The notes: generated from the letters alone by a model not told the origin. A stretch of 64,000 bases of DNA from Psychrobacter sp. UBA3480 (GCF_002377945.1 NZ_DFQV01000015.1:1-64000); one strand, 5' to 3'. Positions 18,831 through 28,904 are shown, counted from the stretch's first letter. Numbers and translations are program-made.

Positions 18831-19617
18831 AATTTGTTATTTCCATTTATTATTTTATAACCATGCATTTTTTATAATTACCAGTTTTTATAATTTTTAG
18901 ATATTACTTATCTATCTCAATTAAACGAAAAGCTTAATAAGAAATGAAATTAATAAATTATAAAATTTAGGCAATAAAAAACCGTATTCTTATCAATTAA
19001 AAAATCAATAAAAATTCATGGTTAATTTATTATGGACATTTTAAAGAAATATAATATAGATCAAAACCGTCGGCCACAGCGTAAATAGTATACGCATAGA
19101 AAAGCTTTAGCTAAATCATAGCCTGAGTCGCTTTATTAGCAATAACGGTAAAGAAAAATGTTAGGTAAACAGATAACAGCAGGCGCAATATGGCTTAGCA
19201 CAATCGCAGAGCAAATTTGGCACAGTAGACTTAGAAAAGAGATAGCGCAAGTAGATACAGAAAGCTATTCGCTGATATCGATGAATGGGATATCACTCAA
19301 TAGCTTATATAAAAATTTAGCCAAACCTTTTCGAAGGTGTCATTGCTGTCATGTGGTTTACACATTCAATCTTTAAAAACGTCTTGGTAGTTATATAGGA
19401 CACGATGATTCCTCCATAGGTTGTGGCTAATGTCAGGGCGACAATAGCAGATTAATTGAAACGATTTATCGCTTATGAAAGATAAGCGATATAAATCAAT
19501 GAGCCAATAATAACGATTTAAAAATTAAAGTCAATAATTAATTTGGTTTGTATAGAAAATAATTTAATAAACGTGTGTTTAATTAATCACTTTAATTTGA
19601 AATCTTATCGGTAGTTT
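18831..19617. other. AT-rich, gene-poor stretch between rtcB and lysE-like gene
   Basis: 787 bases, markedly richer in A and T than its surroundings. One frame at 19158-19376 (plus, 72 codons, MLGKQITAGAIWLST...) has no convincing ribosome-binding site or family resemblance and is probably chance or a relic. A bulged hairpin lies at 19463-19497. I see nothing else I can support; it may be the remains of a lost gene. Confidence 0.5.
19463..19497. repeat. Bulged inverted repeat in AT-rich stretch
   Basis: GATTTATCGCTTAT (19463-19476) pairs with ATAAGCGATATAAATC (19482-19497), with one two-base bulge and a five-base loop. No T run follows, so this is not a typical terminator. Confidence 0.6.
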
Positions 19618-20343
19618 TTATACCATAAAACTATTTAACACTTCAGCCAATAAAGCAGCAGCGATAATTATAAATATCACCCCACAACCACGATTGAGCC
19701 ACGCTAAACGATTACCCACATCGAGCCAACTTGCCAGCTTTTTGCCACCTAGCGTATATACGATTTGCCAAATCGTTTCGCTCAAAAACAAGCCGATGGT
19801 CAATAGGACATATTGTGGCCATAGTGGCGCACTGAAATTGATAAATTTAGGGAAAAAGGCCGCAAAGAACAAGATAGCTTTCGGATTAGATAGTGACACC
19901 CAAACACCAGTACGAAACAAGGTCGTGTTGCTCGGCGCTATTTTAGTAGCAGCACTAGAGAGTGAGCGCGGCTGTGGTGTAGGCAATCCATCAGTAGCAG
20001 CATAGTCTGCTGCTACCTCTGCACTCAACTCTTTAGCATCACTCATCAAGCTACTGTCACCAGCATCGCGCCAAGAGCTGATACCCAAATAGATTAAGTA
20101 TACTGCACCCACGGCTTTAATGATTGTCAGTAGCCACGGTGACTGGCGACTGATTACGTCTAATCCAAGCAGTGTCGATAGCAGTAATACAAACAAGCCA
20201 AGGCTCAGACCTGCCAGTGTCCATAAGGTTCGTTTGACGCCATAGTTCATGCCATACTGAAATGCCAGTAGCATATTAGGACCAGGGGTCGCTGAAATAA
20301 AAAACGTACTTGCGAAAAACACTGCAAACAGATGCCAAGACAT
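19618..20343 (-). CDS. LysE family amino-acid exporter
   Basis: 241 residues from ATG 20343, preceded by a G-rich site (GGGGTGGG). LysE/RhtB proteins export amino acids or homoserine lactones across the inner membrane by proton exchange. The N-terminal FFISATPGPNMLLAFQYGMNYG is the family signature, with about six hydrophobic helices. A 45-residue polar insert (about 115-155, between ISSWRDAGD and LFRTGVWVSLSNPKA) lengthens the central loop beyond the usual 205-210 residues. The substrate cannot be told from sequence. It stands alone. Confidence 0.9.
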   Translation of the reverse strand: MSWHLFAVFFASTFFISATPGPNMLLAFQYGMNYGVKRTLWTLAGLSLGLFVLLLSTLLGLDVISRQSPWLLTIIKAVGAVYLIYLGISSWRDAGDSSLMSDAKELSAEVAADYAATDGLPTPQPRSLSSAATKIAPSNTTLFRTGVWVSLSNPKAILFFAAFFPKFINFSAPLWPQYVLLTIGLFLSETIWQIVYTLGGKKLASWLDVGNRLAWLNRGCGVIFIIIAAALLAEVLNSFMV

Positions 20344-20513
20344 CAACCCACCCCTACTTTGTCATGTGTAAATGGTTCTAATACGAACGGCTATACGACT
20401 TAAATATGCGACTAAAAAATAAACACCGCCATTCAGACGGTGTTACTTATACCTATATGTCAAAAAAGTCTCGCAAAAATTCTTAAAGGAACGACACGCA
20501 TTCTTCTAAATAA

Positions 20514-21800
20514 CTATGACTGCATAAACGGCTGAGTCGTACAGCTATCTAACAGCTTCTTTAAGAATGCATCACAGCGTTCAATTTCGCTAAGCTCCAC
20601 ATACTCATCCGCTTTATGCGCCTGTTCAATACTACCAGGGCCACAGATAATCGTTGGGATACCTGCATTGGTAAACTGACCGCCTTCAGTCGCGTAAGCC
20701 ACTTTATGACGCTCATCATCTCCTGTCAGTGCAGCGATTAGTGATTGCAACTCAGCACTATCGTCATCAGTCATTGCTGGTACGCTTTCTTCTTGCATCA
20801 GCTCAATGCCAGTCTCTGGCGCGCGTGCTTGCATTTGGGCATTTAGCTCAGCAACTTTGGCTCGAATGGGCGCTAGTATATCGTCTTGCGTCATGTGCGG
20901 CAGGTTACGATAGTCAAAAGTAAACTCGCACAAGTTGGGTACAATATTGGTCGCTGTACCACCATGTATGGTACCTACAGACAATGTCGAGTATGGCACT
21001 GTAAATAACGCATCGTTATCATCACGAGCGCTCAGCTCTTCAGCAAGCGTATCTACATAGCCAACCAATCTGCTAGCGTAGCTAATCGCATTGACACCTT
21101 GTGCAATCAATGACGAATGCGCCGACTTGCCATGTACACGGCAACGATAAACTGCGATGCCTTTGTGTGCAACTACCATAGCCATGTTAGTTGGCTCACC
21201 GACGATACAATAATCAGGCGTAATACCGCGTGCTTTTAGGTCTGCCAAAATCAATGGCGCACCCAAGCAGCCAACCTCTTCATCGAACGACAATGCTAAA
21301 TGTAATGGACGACGTAGCTGACCGCTGTTCGATAACTGCACGGCTTGCGGCAATATCGTTAGCGCACAAGCGATAAAGCCCTTCATATCACACGCACCGC
21401 GACCATATAGCTTATCACCACGTATCGTCGCGGTAAATGGCTCTGAAGACCACGCTTGCCCATCAACTGGCACAACGTCGGTATGACCTGATAAGACCAG
21501 ACCGTTATTGATAATATCAGCGTTTTCACCAGCTGGTACAGTCAAAAACAAGTTAGCTTTGGTCTTAGCTTCATTAAAGGTCAAATCTACCGTCAAACCC
21601 AACTGCTCACAGTACGACTTTACATCATTAATCAAAGCCAAATTAGAATGACGACTGACCGTATCAAAGGCGATGAGACGTGTTAACCAATCGAGGCTTT
21701 GAGTAGGATGCTCAGCATTTTTCAGCTGGACATCGCTGCTACTATCAACATTATCGCTATTACTGACATTGTCGCTATTACTACTGTTATTTTGGATCAT
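20514..21800 (-). CDS. argE: Acetylornithine deacetylase
   Basis: 428 residues. It hydrolyses N-acetylornithine to ornithine in the linear arginine pathway. M20 peptidase motifs are in place: SGHTDVVPVDGQAW (first zinc His/Asp), GRGACDMKGFIA (bridging Asp), FDEEVGCLGAP (catalytic Glu pair), IVGEPTNMAMVVAHKG, and the last zinc His in GPGSIEQAHKADEYV. A dimerisation domain lies between about residues 205 and 320. The first 30 residues are Asn/Ser/Asp-rich and probably unstructured, which is unusual for ArgE. It lies 47 bases downstream of ygfB on the same strand. Confidence 0.93.
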   Translation of the reverse strand: MIQNNSSNSDNVSNSDNVDSSSDVQLKNAEHPTQSLDWLTRLIAFDTVSRHSNLALINDVKSYCEQLGLTVDLTFNEAKTKANLFLTVPAGENADIINNGLVLSGHTDVVPVDGQAWSSEPFTATIRGDKLYGRGACDMKGFIACALTILPQAVQLSNSGQLRRPLHLALSFDEEVGCLGAPLILADLKARGITPDYCIVGEPTNMAMVVAHKGIAVYRCRVHGKSAHSSLIAQGVNAISYASRLVGYVDTLAEELSARDDNDALFTVPYSTLSVGTIHGGTATNIVPNLCEFTFDYRNLPHMTQDDILAPIRAKVAELNAQMQARAPETGIELMQEESVPAMTDDDSAELQSLIAALTGDDERHKVAYATEGGQFTNAGIPTIICGPGSIEQAHKADEYVELSEIERCDAFLKKLLDSCTTQPFMQS

Positions 21801-21847
21801 AAAATATCCTTACTACAATTTTCAGAACTATGATGTGTCAGAGCTGC

Positions 21848-22501
21848 TTACGATGGATTGTTATGATTCATCACATCCACCACTGGCGGCATTGGTTTTG
21901 GTAACTTACCTTCTGCCTGTAGCTCTTTGGTTGTTTTGGCATCGATAGACAAACCAGCGATGAGCGCGATATCTTTGACAGCCTTACGCTTACGCGTAGC
22001 AAAGCTTACGGGTACCATACGAGCAAATTCATAGATATAAAGATAAGACTCTTCGCCACCTTCAAAATCTTCATCATCTTCGAGACGAATTGCGCCAATC
22101 TTAGCCAAATCAGATAGCATCTCGTTTTCTTCACTGGTCAAACCACAATCGGTAATACCAAAACCGGTCATAAAACCGTTTGCCCACTGTTTCAACGCCA
22201 TCACGCGCTCGTATAAATCATGTTCATCATCTGGGATGAGCGGCATGTACGCGTAGGCATCATCTTTGTCTTTTAGCTGAAAAACGATGTCTTCCGCTTC
22301 TTCTGTCAGCAAGGTCAATGCAGGCTCTGGTAATGGGGCAAAGCTGAGCTCTTCAAACACCTTGGCCCAAGTTGCTTCGTCAGGCGCATTACAAGCCGTC
22401 ATAAGCCCTGTCATCATGCCATGCACTTCGCTGATAGACACGTCCGTCCAATCATCAAACGCAGTCAGCCAAGTATTCCAGCCAGAGATATTATCATTCA
22501 T
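21848..22501 (-). CDS. ygfB: UPF0149 family protein (YgfB/YecA)
   Basis: 217 residues, slightly longer than E. coli YgfB (192). All-helical cytosolic family of unknown biochemical function. Characteristic stretches: SISEVHGMMTGLMTACN near residue 22, LKQWANGFMTGFG near residue 103, and the acidic segment DEDFEGGEESYLYIYEFARM near residue 140. It diverges from the coiled-coil gene and zapA, which matches the ygfB-zapA neighbourhood common in gammaproteobacteria. Confidence 0.92.
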   Translation of the reverse strand: MNDNISGWNTWLTAFDDWTDVSISEVHGMMTGLMTACNAPDEATWAKVFEELSFAPLPEPALTLLTEEAEDIVFQLKDKDDAYAYMPLIPDDEHDLYERVMALKQWANGFMTGFGITDCGLTSEENEMLSDLAKIGAIRLEDDEDFEGGEESYLYIYEFARMVPVSFATRKRKAVKDIALIAGLSIDAKTTKELQAEGKLPKPMPPVVDVMNHNNPS

Positions 22502-22713
22502 AATAGATGTCCTAGTAATTGATTACTGCTCATAAAATAAAAATAGTCGCGATAAAATGTCATAGACAAATCATCGATAAATAAAAGTGAAAAGACAAAG
22601 CCTGATGCTTGTAATTACTTTGTTGATATAGATATTATGCGGTCACCTATGGCATTATTAAATGCAGCGAACAAAATTCATTCACGCTTACTTGTTAAGG
22701 ATAAAAACTGACT

Positions 22714-23154
22714 ATGTATGATCAACTTAGAATATTAGAAAAAATGGTACTCGACATCAAAAAACAGTATCAGCTTGTCAGTGCTGAACTTAGCAGCTTA
22801 AAACAACACCCTGTTACTGATTCAAAAGAATTTGCCGCACTAAAAACCAAATTAGACAACAGCCATAACGAACGTGACGGTGCCAAAAAACAACTGAACG
22901 ATCTCGACAAGCGCTATCAGAGTCTTGCAGAAGCGCACCATATGATCGGTGAAGAACAAGACAAACTGCAAAAACAGATCAGCCAATTACAACAACAAAA
23001 CAGCGAGCTGCAACAACACAATAATGAGCTAAAGCAGCAGTATAGCGATATCAAACAACAAAACAGTGAGCTGCAAAAGAAGAACCAATTGGCAGCCGAG
23101 CGTACGCAAGTCGTATTACAGCGCCTAACCCGTATCGATCAAGCAGAAGGCTAA
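22714..23154 (+). CDS. ZapB-like coiled-coil protein (TIGR02449-like)
   Basis: 146 residues, almost entirely coiled coil with heptads and Gln-rich repeats (QLQQQNSELQQHNNELKQQ). The C-terminal NQLAAERTQVVLQRLTRID resembles the end of TIGR02449 proteins, which are usually only about 65-75 residues, so this one has roughly doubled. Its position directly before zapA suggests a role with ZapA and FtsZ at the division site; that is inferred from synteny. The DNA in its second half contains imperfect direct repeats. AAGGA lies nine bases upstream of the ATG. Confidence 0.75.
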   Translation: MYDQLRILEKMVLDIKKQYQLVSAELSSLKQHPVTDSKEFAALKTKLDNSHNERDGAKKQLNDLDKRYQSLAEAHHMIGEEQDKLQKQISQLQQQNSELQQHNNELKQQYSDIKQQNSELQKKNQLAAERTQVVLQRLTRIDQAEG

Positions 23155-23260
23155 CGTTTTCTTGTAGCAGATAGTAGACGTACTGCTTATTAAACTGCCC
23201 AACGCTATTTGTAAAATCTGATATCACTCATTTCACTGACCAGACATTGTAGGATTTATC

Positions 23261-23722
23261 ATGACCGATGACCAAAGCAAATCGATAGAAAAACAACCAA
23301 AAAATACTCAAGCGCCAAGTGCGCCAGCAACAAGTGTGCCAATACCAGCGCAAAAAATGACACCAGCAGCGTCAAATATAACAAGCGCCATGGCACAATC
23401 TAATACCAAAACACCTAAAGCGCCTGAACCACAAATCAAAAAAGTTGATATCGCGATTGCTGGGGTCACTTATCCAATCTTTTGTCCAGTACATGAGCAA
23501 GAAGAGCTACTGTCAGCGGTTTCGTATATCAACAACTATGCGCTCGATTTAAAAAGAGATGCGCCAAGCCTTAGCCAAGAAAGCATACTGGTACTGTGCT
23601 GCTTGAACCTATATGAAAAAATTCATGCCAATCAAAGAAGTGATGAAGATCGCTTGCAGAAAGACAAACAGTCCGAAGCATTGCTGAATAAAATTATGAA
23701 AGATGCTCATTCTATTCTATAG
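23261..23722 (+). CDS. zapA: Cell division protein ZapA
   Basis: 153 residues. ZapA binds and bundles FtsZ filaments at mid-cell. The ZapA domain occupies residues 60-150: VDIAIAGVTYPIFCPVHE, then ELLSAVSYINNYALDLKR and the C-terminal helix ILVLCCLNLYEKIHANQ. The first 55 residues are a Pro/Ala/Thr/Gln-rich extension absent from the roughly 100-residue E. coli protein. It lies 106 bases after the coiled-coil gene, probably in one transcript, and is followed by a strong terminator. No 6S RNA, which often follows zapA, is visible here. Confidence 0.9.
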   Translation: MTDDQSKSIEKQPKNTQAPSAPATSVPIPAQKMTPAASNITSAMAQSNTKTPKAPEPQIKKVDIAIAGVTYPIFCPVHEQEELLSAVSYINNYALDLKRDAPSLSQESILVLCCLNLYEKIHANQRSDEDRLQKDKQSEALLNKIMKDAHSIL

Positions 23723-23747
23723 ATGCATCGTACTGTACTAAACTCAT

Positions 23748-23781
23748 AAGCGCCTAGCCAATGAAGTTAGGCGCTTTTTTA
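23748..23781 (+). terminator. Rho-independent terminator after zapA
   Basis: AGCGCCTA (23749-23756) pairs with TAGGCGCT (23768-23775) and is followed by six T residues. Confidence 0.92.
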
Positions 23782-23800
23782 TGGTCAATCATTTATCTAT

Positions 23801-24091
23801 TTATGCATAAGGCGTGTAGGTCTTGCCTGCGTGAAAGTCTGCCTGATGCTCATAATTGCAAAAGAATAACTCTTGGTTCGCTTCAACATTGCCATCGGTA
23901 GCTATACTTGGTTTGGTCTCGAGTACGCCGCGATATTCAGCCAAGCTGTTGCCACAGAAATTACACTGACGCGGAGTGGTCACATCCCCTTCTTTTGGCA
24001 TCATGCTTTTAGGCGCACGTGGGTACATAAACTTATAAAAAGCCCACATTGAAGCCCAAATAATAAGGATGACAATAATAACAGCAAACAC
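23801..24091 (-). CDS. Small membrane protein with zinc-ribbon (PP0621-like)
   Basis: 96 residues. One N-terminal membrane helix (MFAVIIVILIIWASMWAFY) is followed by a short linker and a probable metal-binding module: CNFCGNSL (CxxC) and, about 35 residues later, FFCNYEHQADFHAG (CxxxH). This layout resembles PP0621-family proteins, which are inner-membrane anchored with a cytosolic C4/C3H ribbon. Function unknown. It is convergent with zapA and stands alone on its strand. Confidence 0.75.
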   Translation of the reverse strand: MFAVIIVILIIWASMWAFYKFMYPRAPKSMMPKEGDVTTPRQCNFCGNSLAEYRGVLETKPSIATDGNVEANQELFFCNYEHQADFHAGKTYTPYA

Positions 24092-24290
24092 GGCAGTGCT
24101 CCTTCGATTACGGGTAAACGTGAGAAATAATAAAATCTACTAAATAAGATTATTTAAGACGTTTTGATAGCATAAATTTTACCGTCAATAATAGCGATAA
24201 TACAATGCCTTTACCGTTTAATTGCTAATTGCACTAACGGATTTATATCCAACGTATAGCTGTATGAGTAAACCAGTCAACTGTACAACA

Positions 24291-24322
24291 AAAAAACCTG
24301 GCCACGATAAGCCAGGTTTTTT
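24291..24322 (-). terminator. Rho-independent terminator after glyS
   Basis: AAAAAACCTGGC (24291-24302) pairs with GCCAGGTTTTTT (24311-24322). It lies 65 bases past the glyS stop and works on either strand. Confidence 0.92.
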
Positions 24323-24386
24323 ATCAAAAGTAACCGTCAAGTTAAAACAACAATCAGGTTAAAGTAACAATCAGCTTTTAGCAGGG

Positions 24387-26480
24387 TTACAGCTGTAGCT
24401 CACTGATATCAGCTACCGTCAAGAACAAGGCGCGAACCTGTTTGAGCAATGCCAAGCGATTGTTTTTAAGCGCAGCATCTTCGCTGTTGACCATTACTTG
24501 ATCAAAGAACTGTGTCAACGGCTCATCTAAGCTAGCCAGCGTTTGCAATACTTGCGTATAGTCCGCTTGCTCCAGCAATGGCTGTACCACTGTCTGTGCT
24601 TGCTGCACATTTGCATATAAATTTTGCTCAGCTGGTTCAGACAGTAGAGTTTCATCGACTGTATCAGCAACGCTCACTTCTGACTTGGCCAATATATTAG
24701 CAACACGTTTGTTTGAGTCAGCCAACATCGACGCCTGTGACAGCTCGCTAAATGCTTGAACTGCACGGATACGCTGATCAAAATCTAGCGGCATATGCGG
24801 GTTAATCGCTTGTACGGCTTGAATCGTATCGACACTAACGCCCTGCTCCGTATACATCGCACGGTAGCGCGAGTTTAGGAATGCCATGACTTGGGTAAAA
24901 GTATCACCCATTTTGGCAATCTTGCTACCTTCAGCATCGCTATAGCCTTTAATCGCTTGCTCAACGAGCGCTACCAGATTAATCGGCAACTGCTTTTCGA
25001 TCAAAATACGTAAGATACCAATAGCAGAACGACGTAAGCTAAACGGATCCTTTGAACCCGTCGGTGCTTGGTCAATCGCAAAAATACCAACCAATGTGTC
25101 CAAACGATCCGCCAATGCTAGGCAAATACCAATCGGTGTTTGTGGTAATACATCACCGCTGAATTTCGGCAGATACTGCTCTTCTAAACTGGCAGCGACC
25201 GCTTCTGGCTCATCATTCAAACGTGCATAATAAGTACCTGCGATACCTTGTAATTCAGGGTACTCGCCGACGAGCGAGCTGGCTAAATCTGCTTTAGACA
25301 AAATGCCCGCACGTACGGTTTCATCGACATTGATATCGTGACCCTGCTGCTGCATCAACGTGGCGATAAACGCAGCAAGCTTAGCAATACGCTCAGACTT
25401 CTCCCAAATCGTCCCCAATTTATCTTGGAATACGCGATTTTTTAGGCTCTCTGTGAGCGCGAATAATGGCTGCTTTTGATCTTGTAAGAAGAAAAACTCT
25501 GCATCAGCCAAACGTGGACGCACAACTTTTTCATTACCTTCGATAATCTGGTTAGGATCTTTTGATTCAATATTGGTAATAAAAATGAAATACGGCTGCA
25601 ATTTGCCAGTTTTATCAGTTAAACAGAAATACTTTTGATCCGCTTGCATAGTCGAGATAAGCGCTTCTTGCGGTACTTGTAAAAAGCGTGCTTCAAAGCT
25701 TGCTCGTAGCGCAATTGGAAAATCGACCAATGCGGTGACTTCGTCCAACAAATCTTGCGGTACGATGGCGTCAGAATTGACTTCATCTGCCAAAGCTTTG
25801 ACTTGGTTTTTGATCAGCATTTGACGCTTATCGAAATCTGCCACCACTTTTAGACCGTCTAGCAATTTCTCATAATCATTGGCATGAGCAATATTGTGAT
25901 AATCAGGGCTGTGGAAGCGATGACCACGCGTTTGCGTACCAGTCTGATGACCCTGGATAGTGGCATCAATGACAGTATCATCCTGCATCAATACTGCCCA
26001 CTGTACTGGACGTACAAACTCGTTGCGGCTAGCACCTGAGCGCATACGCTTAGCAATTGGCAAATTATCTAGCGCGGTTTGGAAAATAGCAGGCAGTAGC
26101 TCAGTTGTCGCTTGACCACGGATAGTCTGCTCAAAACCGACATAGTCACCTTTATCGGTATTAATCGTTGTAAGCTCGCTAGCTTCAATACCCAAACCTT
26201 TGGCAAAACCCATGGCCGCACGTGTTGGATTACCCTCTGCATCGAACGCCGCTTTAATCGCTGGTCCGCGTTTTTGCTCTGTGCGATCAGGCTGCTTATC
26301 GCTAATACCTTGAATCTGAATGGCCAAACGTCGCGGAGCAGCAAAAGCTTTGATACTATCAAAGGTGATATCTGCTGCAGTTAATTGCTCAGTGATACTG
26401 GCTTGTAGCGCATCACGTAGTGGTTTTAGGCTCTTTGGAGGTAGCTCTTCACACCCCAGTTCAAATAGAATAGTACTCAT
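24387..26480 (-). CDS. glyS: Glycine--tRNA ligase beta subunit
   Basis: 697 residues, the usual size for the beta subunit of the alpha2-beta2 bacterial enzyme. It binds tRNA-Gly and contributes editing and anticodon contacts. The start LFELGCEELPPKSLKPL is diagnostic. Other features: MRSGASRNEFVRPVQW near residue 143, an HD-like domain region near 380-480 with KADLASSLVGEYPELQG, and KDPFSLRRSAIGILRI near residue 485. The C-terminal DALR-type helical domain closes it. It begins nine bases after the glyQ stop, one operon. The cognate tRNA-Gly(GCC) is encoded at 36528-36602. Confidence 0.97.
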   Translation of the reverse strand: MSTILFELGCEELPPKSLKPLRDALQASITEQLTAADITFDSIKAFAAPRRLAIQIQGISDKQPDRTEQKRGPAIKAAFDAEGNPTRAAMGFAKGLGIEASELTTINTDKGDYVGFEQTIRGQATTELLPAIFQTALDNLPIAKRMRSGASRNEFVRPVQWAVLMQDDTVIDATIQGHQTGTQTRGHRFHSPDYHNIAHANDYEKLLDGLKVVADFDKRQMLIKNQVKALADEVNSDAIVPQDLLDEVTALVDFPIALRASFEARFLQVPQEALISTMQADQKYFCLTDKTGKLQPYFIFITNIESKDPNQIIEGNEKVVRPRLADAEFFFLQDQKQPLFALTESLKNRVFQDKLGTIWEKSERIAKLAAFIATLMQQQGHDINVDETVRAGILSKADLASSLVGEYPELQGIAGTYYARLNDEPEAVAASLEEQYLPKFSGDVLPQTPIGICLALADRLDTLVGIFAIDQAPTGSKDPFSLRRSAIGILRILIEKQLPINLVALVEQAIKGYSDAEGSKIAKMGDTFTQVMAFLNSRYRAMYTEQGVSVDTIQAVQAINPHMPLDFDQRIRAVQAFSELSQASMLADSNKRVANILAKSEVSVADTVDETLLSEPAEQNLYANVQQAQTVVQPLLEQADYTQVLQTLASLDEPLTQFFDQVMVNSEDAALKNNRLALLKQVRALFLTVADISELQL

Positions 26481-26489
26481 GGGATGCTC

Positions 26490-27557
26490 CTATTTATGGT
26501 TAGTAGATTGGTTAGTGTCGGTAGTTTCTTTTGTTATGCCGTCTGCTGCTAAGTTGTCTGCTGCCACGTCTTCTTTTGGCAAATACTTATCAAGCGCGGC
26601 TTGGCGATGTTCTTCATCAGCCAATGGGAAGCCCAATTTGGCACGAGCTTCGACATAACCAAAAGCAACCTTACGAGCAAGTGTACGCACACGTAGGATA
26701 AAACGCTGACGCTCAGTCACTGAAATAGCGCCACGTGCATCAAGCAAGTTAAACGCATGAGATGCTTTTAATACCATCTCATAAGCTGGCAATGGCAATC
26801 CTGCATCGACCAATTTGTCGGCTTGTTGCTCATAAAAATCAAACATCTCGCCCATCATTGGCACATCAGCGTGCTCAAAGTTGTAGGTAGACTGCTCGAC
26901 TTCGTTTTGATGAAAGACATCGCCATACGTGACACGGCCAAACTCACCGTCTGCCCAGACCAAATCATAAACGCTATCAACGCCTTGTACATACATGGCC
27001 AAACGCTCAAGCCCGTAAGTGATTTCGCCAGTGACTGGGAAGCACTCGATACCGCCGACTTGCTGGAAGTACGTGAACTGCGTGACTTCCATACCGTTTA
27101 GCCAAATCTCCCAACCAAGTCCCCACGCACCAAGCGTTGGCGATTCCCAGTTGTCTTCTACAAAACGCACATCATGCACCAATGGATCAATACCAATGGC
27201 TCGTAGTGAGTCCAAATACAACTCTTGGATGTTCGGTGGATTCGGCTTTAGCACGACTTGGAACTGATAATAATGTTGCAGGCGGTTAGGGTTATCACCA
27301 TAGCGCCCGTCAGTAGGACGACGTGATGGCTGTACATACGCTGCATTCCAACGCTCAGGACCTAACGAGCGCAAAAACGTCGCGGTATGAAAAGTACCTG
27401 CACCGACTTCCATGTCGTAAGGCTGCAATACAACGCAGCCTTTATCGGCCCAATAATTTTGCAAAGTTAAGATTAAATCTTGAAAAGTCATCGGTTGAGA
27501 GTCTTTATCTTGTGTCATCGGGGTTATCGCTTGGGATGTCATAGTTTCGGTTTTCAT
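26490..27557 (-). CDS. glyQ: Glycine--tRNA ligase alpha subunit
   Basis: 355 residues. Catalytic subunit that activates glycine with ATP. The conserved core starts at Met23 ([19 protein letters not shown]) and contains [35 protein letters not shown] and [19 protein letters not shown]. The family is normally about 300 residues; here there is a 22-residue N-terminal addition and a 30-residue acidic/Thr/Asn tail after [20 protein letters not shown]. Met1 and Met6 are equally possible starts, neither with a strong ribosome-binding site. Heads the glyQ-glyS operon. Confidence 0.96.
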   Translation of the reverse strand: MKTETMTSQAITPMTQDKDSQPMTFQDLILTLQNYWADKGCVVLQPYDMEVGAGTFHTATFLRSLGPERWNAAYVQPSRRPTDGRYGDNPNRLQHYYQFQVVLKPNPPNIQELYLDSLRAIGIDPLVHDVRFVEDNWESPTLGAWGLGWEIWLNGMEVTQFTYFQQVGGIECFPVTGEITYGLERLAMYVQGVDSVYDLVWADGEFGRVTYGDVFHQNEVEQSTYNFEHADVPMMGEMFDFYEQQADKLVDAGLPLPAYEMVLKASHAFNLLDARGAISVTERQRFILRVRTLARKVAFGYVEARAKLGFPLADEEHRQAALDKYLPKEDVAADNLAADGITKETTDTNQSTNHK

Positions 27558-27951
27558 AGTAAAGCCACTGTGAAATGAGTATTATTAAATAAATCTCTGA
27601 TAGCGCACGCGCGACCTATTCGGCAACGACTCTATCTGCCTGCTCACCTTACTAAAAATTGACTATTTTATCCATATTTACATCAACTAAATTTGCATAG
27701 TGAGCATAAAACCTCGGTTGTATAGCGTATTTTCAGGCAAATCATCATGGAAGTCGCACTAATATAATAAATAAAAAAATACCCAAATGCGCTAGCATTC
27801 GGGCAGGAGGAAAATTGTATCTTGGGCATCCTGATTGATCAGGCTTTTTATTTTTTGGAGGTCTACTGTTTTTAGCAACTACGTCTAACTTAAACTTGAT
27901 TCTTTAACTGGTTCAGAAAACCTAATTTTAAAAATGCCTATCAGGCTTCTA
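27558..27951. other. Non-coding stretch between glyQ and pspC-like gene
   Basis: 394 bases holding the glyQ promoter region and downstream sequence of the PspC gene, with several short hairpins, including the terminator at 27771-27804 and CCTGA/TCAGG at 27829-27842. I see no ORF or known RNA. Confidence 0.55.
27771..27804 (-). terminator. Rho-independent terminator, minus strand
   Basis: On the minus strand, CCCGAATGC pairs with GCATTTGGG (one mismatch, four-base loop) and is followed by a T-rich run. It lies about 150 bases past the pspC-like stop and is its likeliest terminator. Confidence 0.7.
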
Positions 27952-28164
27952 TTATTGATAAGACTGACTATTGGCTTTTGGCATAATTATCCATAGGATG
28001 ATATAAATTAAAATGCCTGGTACTGCTGCGCTTAACGATGAGATAATGACGAATAATACTCTCACCCATGTTGGCGACCAACCAGCATATTCTGCAATGC
28101 CACCCATCACACCTGCTATCATGCGATTATTTGGTGAGCGATGTAATTTTGCTAACTTAGCCAA
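27952..28164 (-). CDS. PspC domain protein
   Basis: 70 residues, a stand-alone PspC domain. The motif LHRSPNNRMIAGVMGGIAEY at the N-terminus, then a hydrophobic stretch of about 35 residues (VLFVIISSLSAAVPGILIYIILWIIM), is typical. PspC proteins sense or respond to envelope stress at the inner membrane, usually with PspA/PspB; neither is nearby, so the role here is unknown. It stands alone between glyQ and a long non-coding gap. Confidence 0.9.
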   Translation of the reverse strand: MAKLAKLHRSPNNRMIAGVMGGIAEYAGWSPTWVRVLFVIISSLSAAVPGILIYIILWIIMPKANSQSYQ

Positions 28165-28904
28165 ATCAAATACCCCTCTATTTTCTATTCTTGTTTATTT
28201 TTTATTCTATTTTTCTGATTGTCTTACGTATTTAACTAAAACATTATCTTGCTTTGCTAACTTACGAATCAGTATATCAATAATTCAGGATTTATCTGTT
28301 GAAGGTATAGCAGTACTTTGTGAGTTTATGCTACTCAAGCTTACCCTAATCTGTCATAGCACCATGCAAGCCCCTGATTTTAAATAGTTATTTCAAAATG
28401 TTTCAGAATCATCTTTGTTGCTATAACCTTGCAATCTAGCTTTACATATCTTGTTATTTTTAATTTAATCAAAGAGATAAGCTCGCTTTATAACGCTAAA
28501 ATCGAGTCAAACTTTTGATAGTCTGAATAATCTTTTAGCTGACCAATTTTACTCGATTAAAAGAACTCTCAATTAAAAAAACTGCGATTCCGTGTACGTC
28601 CGATATACCTTATTTTTACAATAACCCACCTGCAAATCATCTAAAACCTTTATACCATGCTGATAAGTATACTGTGCTGATAAGCAACTTAGGTTTTTAG
28701 ACGTTCTACTATGAAAGCTAGGACACTGCTCAACTATTAGATAAAAGTACCTTTACGAAGAATATTAGAAGTAAGGAACGTGTTTGGTATTACGATTCTT
28801 AATAGATTTCTGCTTTGGATTATCTAACTTAGACAGCATCGACCGTATTTTTTGGAATAGACATGCAACGCTGAGATTAGAATAAAAAAATAATAAGGAT
28901 AACT
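28165..28904. other. Long non-coding stretch upstream of nadR
   Basis: 740 bases, AT-rich, with no convincing ORF on either strand (a frame at 28013-28387 runs antisense through pspC and has no ribosome-binding site). It must hold the pspC and nadR promoters. I found no riboswitch or NrtR/NadQ-type operator that I could defend. Confidence 0.5.

Noticed and set aside
19158..19376. 72-codon frame in the AT-rich gap
   Set aside because: No ribosome-binding site of quality, no family resemblance and odd composition; listed only within the gap entry.
23723..23800. 6S RNA after zapA
   Set aside because: The gap is only 78 bases and is filled by a terminator.
28013..28387. 124-codon plus-strand frame over pspC and the following gap
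   Set aside because: Starts antisense within a recognised PspC gene and shows no protein-like pattern.
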